DNA from: Chloroflexota bacterium
GTDB taxonomy: Bacteria > Chloroflexota > Anaerolineae > Anaerolineales > Anaerolineaceae
Reading direction: 5' to 3'
Assembly (NCBI GenBank): GCA_021825925.1
Contig: JAKAFP010000002.1
Span: 310,001-374,000, forward strand
DNA: 64,000 nucleotides
Under the pieces are notes generated by a model. It searched no databases. It worked only from the letters and a program-made list of their open reading frames with translations, and was not told where the DNA came from. Below are positions 50,612 to 59,100 of the stretch, piece after piece (the stretch's first letter is position 1; the number at the start of each line of letters is the position of its first letter). Both the position numbers and the translations under genes were made by a program.

Positions 50612-51702
50612 GCGATCGCACTAACCGTCAGGAACAATCACGAGCAGAGCAGCTCCGTTTAAAACGGCAGCAGACTTCGCGTACCGTGGTTGTGCCGACA
50701 AAAAAGGAAGTCCCTGAGCCTAAAAGGCATCCGGTGGTGAATCCCTTCGGACGCAGTGAAGCCCAGCCTTCCATCCAACAGCCCATCAAACGTGCGGCTG
50801 TCATCTCTTCACGCTCCACCGCCTACTCCACCCCGCTCCGCGAATCCGTCTCAACCCCGGCCCGCCGCAAGGCTTATCACGTGGCTGCCAACGGTGTCGA
50901 AACCCGTCTTCCCTCCCTGCCGCGCGTGCACTTCAGCTGGCAGTGGATCTCAGGCTTCATGGTTGTGGTCTTGCTTACCGCAGTGGTGCTTGGGCTTACG
51001 CTTGACGTCTTCAAGGTCAGCCAGGTTCAGGTCGTAGGTCCTCAACGCGTACAGGCTGCTGACATTCTGGCAGTTGTGCAGAAAAACACTCAATCCATCT
51101 TCACCATTGACCGCCAAAAAGTGCTGGATGAAATTGGGCTGGCCTTCCCTGAACTCACCGACACCACCCTTAAAGTGGATATGTCGGGCTCCATCATTGT
51201 CACCGCCGCAGAACGCACCCCCGTGATGGCCTGGGATGCCGGTGAAACACTCTATTGGTTTGATGCCGACGGAGTGGTCATGACCCCACGAGGAGATGTT
51301 GGGCCTTTGATGATGGTTCGTTCAGACAGCAGTGTTCCCCTCACCAAACCGGTGACCGGCATTCACAGCGCCGTGGATTTCGCCAATCTGGTCCTTGCCC
51401 GCAAATTGGATCCCCTCACCCCGGCGGATATGATCAACAACCTCGACCCTGTGGTCATGAAAGCTGCCATTGATATCAATTCTCAACTGCCCAGCGGCGC
51501 TTCAATTGTCTATGATCCCATCTCGGGTATTGGCTGGCAGGATCCTCGCGGTTGGAAGGTATTTTTTGGTCTGGATTTATCAAATATCGCCTTTAAGCAG
51601 GTAGAATATCAAGCAATTGTCAACGCCCTGGCTGCCAAAGGCATTAATCCCACTGTCATCAGTGTGGCTCACATAGATTTTCCTTATTACAGGACCAAGT
51701 AG
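50608..51702 (+). CDS. ftsQ: Division protein FtsQ with long basic N-terminal tail
   Basis: 364 residues; GTG start with CAGGAG upstream, overlapping the ddl stop. Residues 1-108 are hydrophilic and rich in Arg, Pro and Ser (SRAEQLRLKRQQTSRTV, KRHPVVNPFGR), far longer than in enteric FtsQ. One membrane helix at about 112-134 (WQWISGFMVVVLLTAVVLGLTL), then the POTRA domain VFKVSQVQVVGPQRVQAADILAVVQ and the FtsQ-type continuation PELTDTTLKVDMSGSIIVTAAERTPVMAW. It recruits FtsL/FtsB and FtsI/FtsW at the septum. The tail could contact cytoplasmic division partners; that is inference. Confidence 0.87.
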   Translation: MSDRTNRQEQSRAEQLRLKRQQTSRTVVVPTKKEVPEPKRHPVVNPFGRSEAQPSIQQPIKRAAVISSRSTAYSTPLRESVSTPARRKAYHVAANGVETRLPSLPRVHFSWQWISGFMVVVLLTAVVLGLTLDVFKVSQVQVVGPQRVQAADILAVVQKNTQSIFTIDRQKVLDEIGLAFPELTDTTLKVDMSGSIIVTAAERTPVMAWDAGETLYWFDADGVVMTPRGDVGPLMMVRSDSSVPLTKPVTGIHSAVDFANLVLARKLDPLTPADMINNLDPVVMKAAIDINSQLPSGASIVYDPISGIGWQDPRGWKVFFGLDLSNIAFKQVEYQAIVNALAAKGINPTVISVAHIDFPYYRTK

Positions 51703-51710
51703 GAACCGGT

Positions 51711-52961
51711 ATGAATGATCCAATTGTAGTCGGCATAGACATCGGCACCACCAAGGTTTGCACCCTCGTTGCCCGCCTCGAAGGCGAAAACGATATGCGC
51801 ATCCTCGGCGTAGGCATTGAACCGTCCCAGGGGATCAAGGGCGGCTCGGTGGTTGATATTGCCGCCGCCTCCACTTCGATCTCGCGTTCCATTGAGAAAG
51901 CCGAACGCACCTCTGGTCTTGAGATTACCTCGGCACTGGTCAGCCTGGCTGGCTCGCACGTCTCCGCGCTCAATTCACGCGGCGTGGCGGGCATCTCTGG
52001 CGGTGTGATTGACCAGGATGACGTCTGGCGCGCATTGGATGCCGCCCAGGCCGTCGCCATCCCTCACAACCGCGAAGTCATCCATGTCATCCAGCGTGGC
52101 TTCACCGTGGACGGGCAGGAAGGCATTCAGACCCCCATCGGTTTCTCAGGCTACCGCCTTGAAGTTGAAGCCCACATCATTACCGCCGCATCCGCCACCG
52201 TCGAAAACCTGCGCCAATGCGTACAGGCCAGCGGTGTGCAGGTTTCACAATTTGTGCTCAACCCTCTGGCGTCTGCCGAGGTCGTGCTCAACAAAACCGA
52301 ACGGGACATGGGCGTCTGCGTCTGTGATATCGGCGGCGGTACCAGCGACCTCGCCATCTACGTCAACGGGGATGTTTGGCACACAATGGTGCTGCCCGTC
52401 GGCGGAGCCCATATTACCCAGGATATTGCCGTGGGCTTGCGCGTCAGCCCCGAACAGGCTGAAATGGTCAAGAAACAGCACGGTTTTGCCATCAAGAACG
52501 AGGTTGGCGAGGATGAATTCTTCACCATGCGCGCCTTTGGCGAAGAACATCCCATCCAGGTCAGCCGCCGTGATCTGGCCCATATCATCGAAGCCCGCGT
52601 GGATGAGATCTTCTCCCTGCTCTCGCAGGAGATCCGCCGTTCTGGTTATGACTCCATGCTGCCAGCAGGCATGGTGCTCACCGGTGGAACCAGTCTGCTG
52701 GCCGGAATCCGCCCCCTCGCCTCTCGTGTTTTGGGCATGCCCGTCCGCATCGCCCGCCCCGAGAACATGATCGGTTTGGTGGATCAACTTCAGTCACCCT
52801 CCTACGCCACCAGCGTGGGGTTGCTCAAATGGGCCGAACTTATGCACGAAACCATGACTCCTGCCACCCGTGCCAAGGTGCAAAAGAGTCACGGCCGTCC
52901 CCGCCCCTCCGGTGTTAATTGGGGTGACATCAAGAATTGGTTGGGAAGACTTCTACCGTAA
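51711..52961 (+). CDS. ftsA: Cell division actin-like ATPase FtsA
   Basis: 416 residues, AGGAA before the ATG. Actin-fold motifs: VVGIDIGTTKVCTLVARLEG (phosphate 1), CDIGGGTSDLAIYVNG (phosphate 2, near residue 205), LTGGTSLLAGI (adenosine). The 1C subdomain insert (SALVSLAGSHVSALNSRGVAGISGG) distinguishes FtsA from MreB. C-terminus ends in a basic amphipathic stretch (NWGDIKNWLGRLLP) that should bind the membrane. It tethers FtsZ. Nine bases after ftsQ. Confidence 0.96.
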   Translation: MNDPIVVGIDIGTTKVCTLVARLEGENDMRILGVGIEPSQGIKGGSVVDIAAASTSISRSIEKAERTSGLEITSALVSLAGSHVSALNSRGVAGISGGVIDQDDVWRALDAAQAVAIPHNREVIHVIQRGFTVDGQEGIQTPIGFSGYRLEVEAHIITAASATVENLRQCVQASGVQVSQFVLNPLASAEVVLNKTERDMGVCVCDIGGGTSDLAIYVNGDVWHTMVLPVGGAHITQDIAVGLRVSPEQAEMVKKQHGFAIKNEVGEDEFFTMRAFGEEHPIQVSRRDLAHIIEARVDEIFSLLSQEIRRSGYDSMLPAGMVLTGGTSLLAGIRPLASRVLGMPVRIARPENMIGLVDQLQSPSYATSVGLLKWAELMHETMTPATRAKVQKSHGRPRPSGVNWGDIKNWLGRLLP

Positions 52962-53024
52962 GTCACCAGGTCTGCCAAACCTGGATACACATCAAAGTAT
53001 TTTTATTCAATGGAGGAAAAAACG

Positions 53025-54188
53025 ATGGAGACCAACAGAATGCAAGACAACAGACCACAGAACGAAGCTTTCGCCCGTATCAAAGTTGTAGGTGTCGGCG
53101 GCGGCGGATGTAACGCCGTCAATCGCATGATTTCCGAAGGCGTCCAAGGCATTGAGTTCATTGCCGTCAACACTGATGCCCAGGCACTTGTGCAATCCAA
53201 AGCACAGACCAAGGTTCGCATCGGAGACAAAACCACCGGCGGCCTCGGCGCTGGCGGTAACCCCGAAATCGGTAAGAAATCAGCCGAAGAATCATCAGAA
53301 GAATTGTACGAGATCCTCAAGGGCAGCGACATGGTATTCGTGACTGCCGGCATGGGCGGCGGAACCGGCACCGGTGCTGCAGCCGTTGTGGCTCAGATCG
53401 CCCGCGAGATCGGCGCCCTCACCATCGGCGTCGTCACCCGCCCCTTCACTTTTGAAGGCTCCAAACGCCTTCAGGGTGCCGAACAGGGTATTGCTCGCCT
53501 CAAGGAACACGCGGATACCCTCATCGTCATCCCCAATGATCGCCTGCTCCAAATTGTAGATCGCAAAGCCAGCCTGCAGGATTCCCTCAAAACTGCGGAC
53601 GATGTTCTGCGCCAGGGCATCCAGGGCATTTCAGAACTGATTACCATCCCCGGTTTGATCAACCTTGACTTCGCAGACGTGCGCACCATCATGTCTGAGG
53701 GTGGAGCCGCCCTCATGGCCGTTGGCCGCGCCACCGGTGAAGACCGCGCCCAGAAAGCCGCTGAACAGGCTATCTCGAGCCAACTGCTCGACATCACCAT
53801 TGACGGCGCCCGCGGCATCCTCTTCAACATCACCGGCGGTCCCAGCCTCACCCTCATGGAAGTCAATCAAGCCGCTGCCATCATTAAAGAAACCGCGCAT
53901 CCCGACGTCAACCTCATCTTCGGTGCTGTCATTGACCCGAACATGGGCGACGATCTGCGCATTACGGTCATTGCCACGGGTTTTGACCAGGCCGGCATGC
54001 GGTCGGCCAGCTCTCAGAGCCAACAGCGTTTCGATCCCACGCGTGTCGTGCAAGCTCCCTCCTTCGGTGAAACCATCGAATCTGGCAGCCAGAAAGTGAA
54101 CGACACCGTCTTTGAACCCCGTGTCATTGACACCCGTGATCTGAACGTACCTGCCTTCTTGCGCAACCGCTTGAACGACAACAAATAA
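53025..54188 (+). CDS. ftsZ: Cell division tubulin FtsZ
   Basis: 387 residues from the ATG at 53025, placed seven bases after GGAGGAA; the in-frame ATG at 53010 would contain the ribosome site. GTP-binding motif [16 protein letters not shown], tubulin signature [20 protein letters not shown], the T7 loop [22 protein letters not shown] and a C-terminal FtsA-contact peptide ([15 protein letters not shown]). It forms the Z-ring. Last gene of the dcw cluster, 63 bases after ftsA. Confidence 0.98.
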   Translation: METNRMQDNRPQNEAFARIKVVGVGGGGCNAVNRMISEGVQGIEFIAVNTDAQALVQSKAQTKVRIGDKTTGGLGAGGNPEIGKKSAEESSEELYEILKGSDMVFVTAGMGGGTGTGAAAVVAQIAREIGALTIGVVTRPFTFEGSKRLQGAEQGIARLKEHADTLIVIPNDRLLQIVDRKASLQDSLKTADDVLRQGIQGISELITIPGLINLDFADVRTIMSEGGAALMAVGRATGEDRAQKAAEQAISSQLLDITIDGARGILFNITGGPSLTLMEVNQAAAIIKETAHPDVNLIFGAVIDPNMGDDLRITVIATGFDQAGMRSASSQSQQRFDPTRVVQAPSFGETIESGSQKVNDTVFEPRVIDTRDLNVPAFLRNRLNDNK

Positions 54189-54281
54189 GAGGCAGATTGC
54201 AACTGAACGACTGGATCGTGAAGTCCCTCCATAAGAAAGACAGGCATACGCTGGCTGCGTAATGCTTGCTCCATCGTGACA

Positions 54282-54310
54282 AAAGCTGGCGGTTGGTCTC
54301 CGCCAGCTTT
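54282..54310 (+). terminator. Terminator-like hairpin after ftsZ
   Basis: AAAGCTGGCGG (54282-54292) pairs with CCGCCAGCTTT (54300-54310), a perfect 11-bp stem with a 7-base loop. T-run weak (TTTGTGGTT). Probably the end of the dcw transcript. Confidence 0.65.
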
Positions 54311-54376
54311 GTGGTTAATATGGATAACTTCCGATTATCATTAATCAGAAGTTATAAATGAACCTTGTCACACTGG

Positions 54377-54532
54377 CACTTGCAGCCAGTGCAAGTGTTG
54401 CGAGGCGCGATGCATTTTCGCGCCGCGGCAATCCCCAACAGGGTTTGCCTGTTAACTCTATACGAAATCGCCTCATTCAAAGCAGGTTATTTCACCCGCT
54501 GATTGCGAACGGAGCAATTCGTGAATTGCCCC
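54377..54532. repeat. Three short palindromes in the ftsZ-nrdR gap
   Basis: CACTTGCA/TGCAAGTG (54377-54397), GGCGCGA/TCGCGCC (54404-54424) and a degenerate GGAGCAATTC/GAATTGCCCC (54511-54532). The last has the CCCCTACA flank seen in the repeat arrays. The gap 54311-54569 holds no supported gene. Confidence 0.7.
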
Positions 54533-54569
54533 TACAGTATCGTTTTGTGGCTTTCGTAGTTAATAGCTC

Positions 54570-54599
54570 TTGTAAAAAAACCCCCACCTGTGCTATCAT
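54570..54599 (+). promoter_or_regulatory. Candidate nrdR promoter
   Basis: TTGTAA (54570-54575) and TATCAT (54594-54599) with 18-bp spacing, 86 bases before the nrdR ATG. Confidence 0.4.
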
Positions 54600-54685
54600 A
54601 AACGCTACCTATACTATAAAGCCTAACCCTTCCCCCATATCTGGGGGATTACCTTCTCAGAACCTCAGCCCACCAGGAGGAAACC

Positions 54686-55135
54686 ATGCGCTGCCCATAC
54701 TGCCAGGACGATAACTCGAAGGTGCTCGACACCACCCACGATTCGCGCGGAGGCGTGCGCCGCCGCCGTGAATGCGAACACTGCGGACAGCGTTTCTCCA
54801 CCTACGAACGGCCGATCCTCGCCACCCCGCTGATCATCAAGAAATCAGGCACTCGCGAAGAGTTCAACCGCGACAAACTGCTGGATGGCATCCGCATGTC
54901 GTGCACCAAGCGCCCCGTCTCCGCCGCGGATATCAATCACCTGGTGAGCGAGATCGAGACCAACCTGCAGAAAATGGGCCGTGAAGAAGTCTCCTCTCGC
55001 GTGGTCGGCGACATGGTCATCAACGGCTTGAAGGACCTCGACCAGATCGCCTACATCCGCTATGCCATCGTCTATCTGCAATTGTCCGACCTGCAGTCCA
55101 TCCGCAAAGAGATTGATCATTTGCTGGAGGGATAA
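54686..55135 (+). CDS. nrdR: Ribonucleotide reductase repressor NrdR
   Basis: 149 residues, GGAGGA upstream of the ATG. N-terminal zinc ribbon CPYCQDDNSKVLDTTHDSRGGVRRRRECEHCGQRFSTYER (two CxxC pairs), followed by the ATP-cone ILATPLIIKKSGTREEFNRDKLLDGI and YIRYAIVYLQL. NrdR senses (d)ATP and represses ribonucleotide-reductase genes. Here it is alone, after the dcw cluster. No nrd gene is in the window. Confidence 0.97.
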   Translation: MRCPYCQDDNSKVLDTTHDSRGGVRRRRECEHCGQRFSTYERPILATPLIIKKSGTREEFNRDKLLDGIRMSCTKRPVSAADINHLVSEIETNLQKMGREEVSSRVVGDMVINGLKDLDQIAYIRYAIVYLQLSDLQSIRKEIDHLLEG

Positions 55136-55174
55136 GAGCGGTGATTCGTGAACCGTAAATCGTGAATCGTGATA

Positions 55175-55540
55175 AGGAAAACCCCTTCCCTCCACAAACA
55201 ATGGTGTAAATCCCTTGTAGGGGCTCGGCGTGCCGAGCCCGCTCACGTTTGGAAAACCATCCCTCTCGCCAAGTCGCCAAGAACGCAAAGAAACTATTCT
55301 TAGGAAAACCCCTCCCCTCGAAAAACCACCAAGTAATTTCCTTGTGGGGGCTCGGCGTGCCGAGCCCTCACTTATTTGGATTACCCCTGCCCTCTAATAA
55401 ACACTTTGTAAATTCCTTGTGAGGGCGTATTGCATATGCCCTCTCCTGTTTGGATAACCCCTTCCCTCTACAAACAACCCTGTAAATTCCTTGTAGGGGC
55501 GATTCATGAATCGCCCGCTCTTGTTTGGATCACCCTCTTG
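55175..55540 (+). repeat. Array A: four units of a ~75-bp repeat with variable palindromic cores
   Basis: Cores at 55221-55240 (arm GGGCTCGGCG), 55348-55367 (same), 55421-55443 (arm GAGGGCGTAT) and 55497-55516 (arm GGGCGATTCA). Unit spacing 127, 73 and 76 bases; the first interval contains an extra 50 or so bases of CGCCAAG-type decayed repeat. Shared flanks: CTTGTAGGGGC before the core and GCCC, CTC, TGTTTGGA, AACCCC after. The region 55136-56198 contains no gene besides this array; from about 55550 it is AT-rich without other clear structure up to the hairpin at 56054. Confidence 0.9.
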
Positions 55541-56053
55541 CTCATTTTCGATGACGTAAAAATAATTGTTTTCTTTACGTGAAATCAAAAACAATTAAAC
55601 TCAATTATTGATTTTTTTGCCAAAACCGCAGAACCGCCAATAAAGACAGATTCTGAACACCGGGATCTGTTTTTTTTGACTCCCGTTATGGCGTGAACAA
55701 CCACCTGCATAAGTTGTTAAGGTGCGATTAAACATTTATTCGTATTAGTGCTAGAAAGAAAACCAATAAAACGACTCGCAGAATAATATATAGAATATTT
55801 GTTCTGTTTTATTAATTATATACCCTCTTGTCAAGTGATTGCTGCGAAAAGATGATTAGATTTTTATCAATATTGTTGAGTATGTTGTTACGTCTATTCG
55901 GGAGGTTAATTTCCTTTATAACAAAAAAGGTGATCTAGAGAAAAGCCCCCACCGAAAACGGGTAAGGATCGTGAAATATATTCCAAGGATCCTTAGAAGG
56001 GAACCTTCTTAACTACGACTTTTTTAATAATCCAAAGCACAAATCACCAATTT

Positions 56054-56105
56054 CCCAATATCACAATTGCTATATAATAAAATTGTGATATTGGGGGGTT
56101 TTTAT
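56054..56105 (+). terminator. Perfect terminator-type hairpin upstream of the large AT-rich gene
   Basis: CCCAATATCACAATT (56054-56068) pairs with AATTGTGATATTGGG (56081-56095), followed by GGGTTTTTA. It lies 94 bases before the ATG at 56199. No gene ends just upstream, so it may be a leader attenuator or the end of an unrecognised small transcript. Confidence 0.7.
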
Positions 56106-56198
56106 TGGTAGTTTCTTGCATTAACAAAGAAACAAACATTATATAAATCAAAAATAAATGCTTACATTTCACATAATACAACTAAGGTGGAAAAGATA

Positions 56199-59100
56199 AT
56201 GAAACCAAATAATAACTTGACAATATATAGTCACACGTTTCCAGAAACTAGTATTACGTCTGAAATCCTTCTTGATTCGAAAATTCGTGAAATTGAAAGA
56301 TTATTTATGATTGATGATGAAAAAGTCATGATTATCGGACCAACTGGTTCAGGAAAAACAACATTCCTAATGCAATTTGTAAAGTCTAAATCCACCAATT
56401 GTTTTAGTTATTTTTTTAGTGATAATTATTGGGAACTTCAACCGACTTCTTTTATTATTAGCTTGTGCAATCAAATGTCAAAATACCTTGGTAATAATGA
56501 AATTCAAAATGAAACATTATTTGAAACAAAATTAGATATTGAAAAACAAAAACGAATGTTTCAAAGCCTTTATCAAAGTGTTATTGAGAAAATTAAAATA
56601 ACAAATGAAGTATGCTATTTTGTTATCGACGGGATTGAGAAAATATTTCAAGAATCTGTTGACAAAGAATTATGTAATCTCATTCAATTACCGACGAATC
56701 CCAAAGGACTTTATTTTTTAGGGAGTATTAATAGCTCAGCAACGAATCTACTCCAATTTAAATATAAACCTGTTGAACCACATTATTTTTCGCTAATTGA
56801 AACAATAAAATATCTTGAAAAGGAAAATTTAAGTGAGAATCAAATTGTTCTTTTACAAAATTGGTCGGGGGGGGTTCCTGGCTTGTTAATGATAGCACGA
56901 CAAATGATAAAGGAATCACTTAGTTCAATTGAAGAAATAATCAGCGAACCGAAAAACTTCGAAAAGTTATTGGAAAACCAATGGAACTATCTTTTTAAAG
57001 AGATAACAGAAGAACAGATTGAATTAATGTGCTTAATCGCTTATTCAATCGTTCCATTAAGTATTGATAATATAGTTTCAATATTATCATTAGAAAAAAG
57101 TAAAGTAGAGAGTAATTTAGTAAAAACAGTAATACTAAAACTTCAAACAGACGGAACATATGTCTTTTACCCAGAATCGTATAAATCATTTGTGAAAAAT
57201 AAGCTGGCCAAAAAAAAGACTTATATTTTAAATAAATTAATTAATTACTATAAATTAATAAATGAAAAAATATCAAGATTTTTACTACCTCAATATTTCA
57301 ATGCCGAAGAAAATTATGGGGAATTAAGCAAACTTTTAACACCCGATTACTTATTAGAACTTACCCTTGAAAATAATGATATATCAATTGCACAAAATAA
57401 TCTAGAAAATACCATTGAATTAGCAAAACAAAATCAAGATATAGGGATAATAAAATTCGTAACTATTAATTCACAATTTCATGAATTATCAGATCAATTG
57501 TTTGGGATAAGTGAAGTTGAAGCATTAGTTTCATTAAAGAAATTCGACAAAGCACTTGAATATGCATATTCCACAAAAATACTAACTATGAGAATAAGGT
57601 TATTAGCAAAAATTTATTCTACTATGGAAAAAGCTGGACAAATAGTGTTACAGAAAGCAATAGATGAATTAGTTTTAGAAACAGAAAAGCTGGACATAGA
57701 AACCATTGATTCCGAAACAATAATTAATACTGCAGCTGACCTCTTCCCATTATTACCTGATATTTCAACACAATTAGTAGAAAAAGCAAAAAATAAGGAA
57801 AGTAAACAATCGCCCGTTGAATTATTTGCCCTATTTAATTCGGTGAACTCTGAGGATCCTCAATCAGAGAACTTGTTGAGTAAGATCTCAAGTAATGAAA
57901 TTCGAGATTATGCTTTATCCCATTCGCCTTGGTTAGCAAAACTTAGTGTTGAAGATGTATTAACCAAAGCAGAAGCGATAAAAAACACAAAAGCTAAAGA
58001 ATATTTGTTACGACATTGGTGTAATGAAAATCATTCCAACCCAGAACTTGATCAAGTTATTCAAAAAACTCTTGATGTCCTAACTAGTGACCCCAATTAT
58101 CGAGTTCCATTAAGAAATTTACGACAATTATCAGCATCTATTTGTTTTTGTAATCAAGAGAATAGAGGTAACTTAATTCAACGGTTTGAAATTCCGCTTT
58201 TTTCAAGTCTTCAATCACCATTTGAAGAAAAAATAAGATTACAGTTGAATTTTATAGAAGCTATTTATTCAGTAAGCGAAGATGAAGCATTTTTGAGAAT
58301 GAAAAATGTGTTTGAAACCATCATTACTACCCCAATCGATATCGATGTCCTTTGTTATTGTTTCTCCAGAATAATTGTCACCTTAACAAAGGTCGACAAT
58401 GGGGACAAATTAAATCTTAAGAGAATTGTTTATGACAAACTCCAAGATGGATTCATTAGATTAATCAATAACTCTGCATCACAATTAGATGTAACAAAAA
58501 GGGTACTAAGATCTCTTGCTACGGTTGATGTTGAACTTGCATTGACATTATCTAGCTTGTTGAACTCAGTTGAAAGAAGAGATGTTGGAATTCAAGAAGT
58601 GCTAACCTCATATATACAGACAAATATAAAATGTTATTCACAAGATATTGTAATTAAATCAATTTTCACAATAATCGATTCTAAAATCCAAGAGTCAGTA
58701 ATTAATAAAATAGTGGAATTAGTCACTAAAGCAAGTGATTTCTTTTGCCAAAAAGATTATCAGTTTTGTGTAGAAATATTAGAAAAATTAACCGATCCAA
58801 TTATTAAAGCAAAAGGATTTTCATATCTACTATCGATACCTCTAACGACAGATAAAAATCAACAAGTTTTTGAAAAGTTATTAGATTCATGGGAACAAAT
58901 AGATATTATTTGGATGAAAATTGAGTGTGCTTATTCGATGGTTTGCCATATAGCTGAAGCAAATTATCAAATGGCACAGGATTTATTTGACAGAGCAGCT
59001 GCCTTGGCAAGAACAACAAGTTTAGCAAATCAATCAATTGGAATTATGTATTATGAAACTCTACGCTCTGCGGCAAAATTATTCGGAAAATTTAACCCAA

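Noticed and set aside
54358..54714. 118-codon frame between ftsZ and nrdR
   Set aside because: It runs through palindromic repeats and the nrdR promoter and ends inside nrdR; no family resemblance.
55136..56198. Retron, ribozyme or small RNA upstream of the STAND-like gene
   Set aside because: Several small hairpins are visible (for example around 55983-56010), but no conserved core of a known RNA class and no reverse transcriptase gene.
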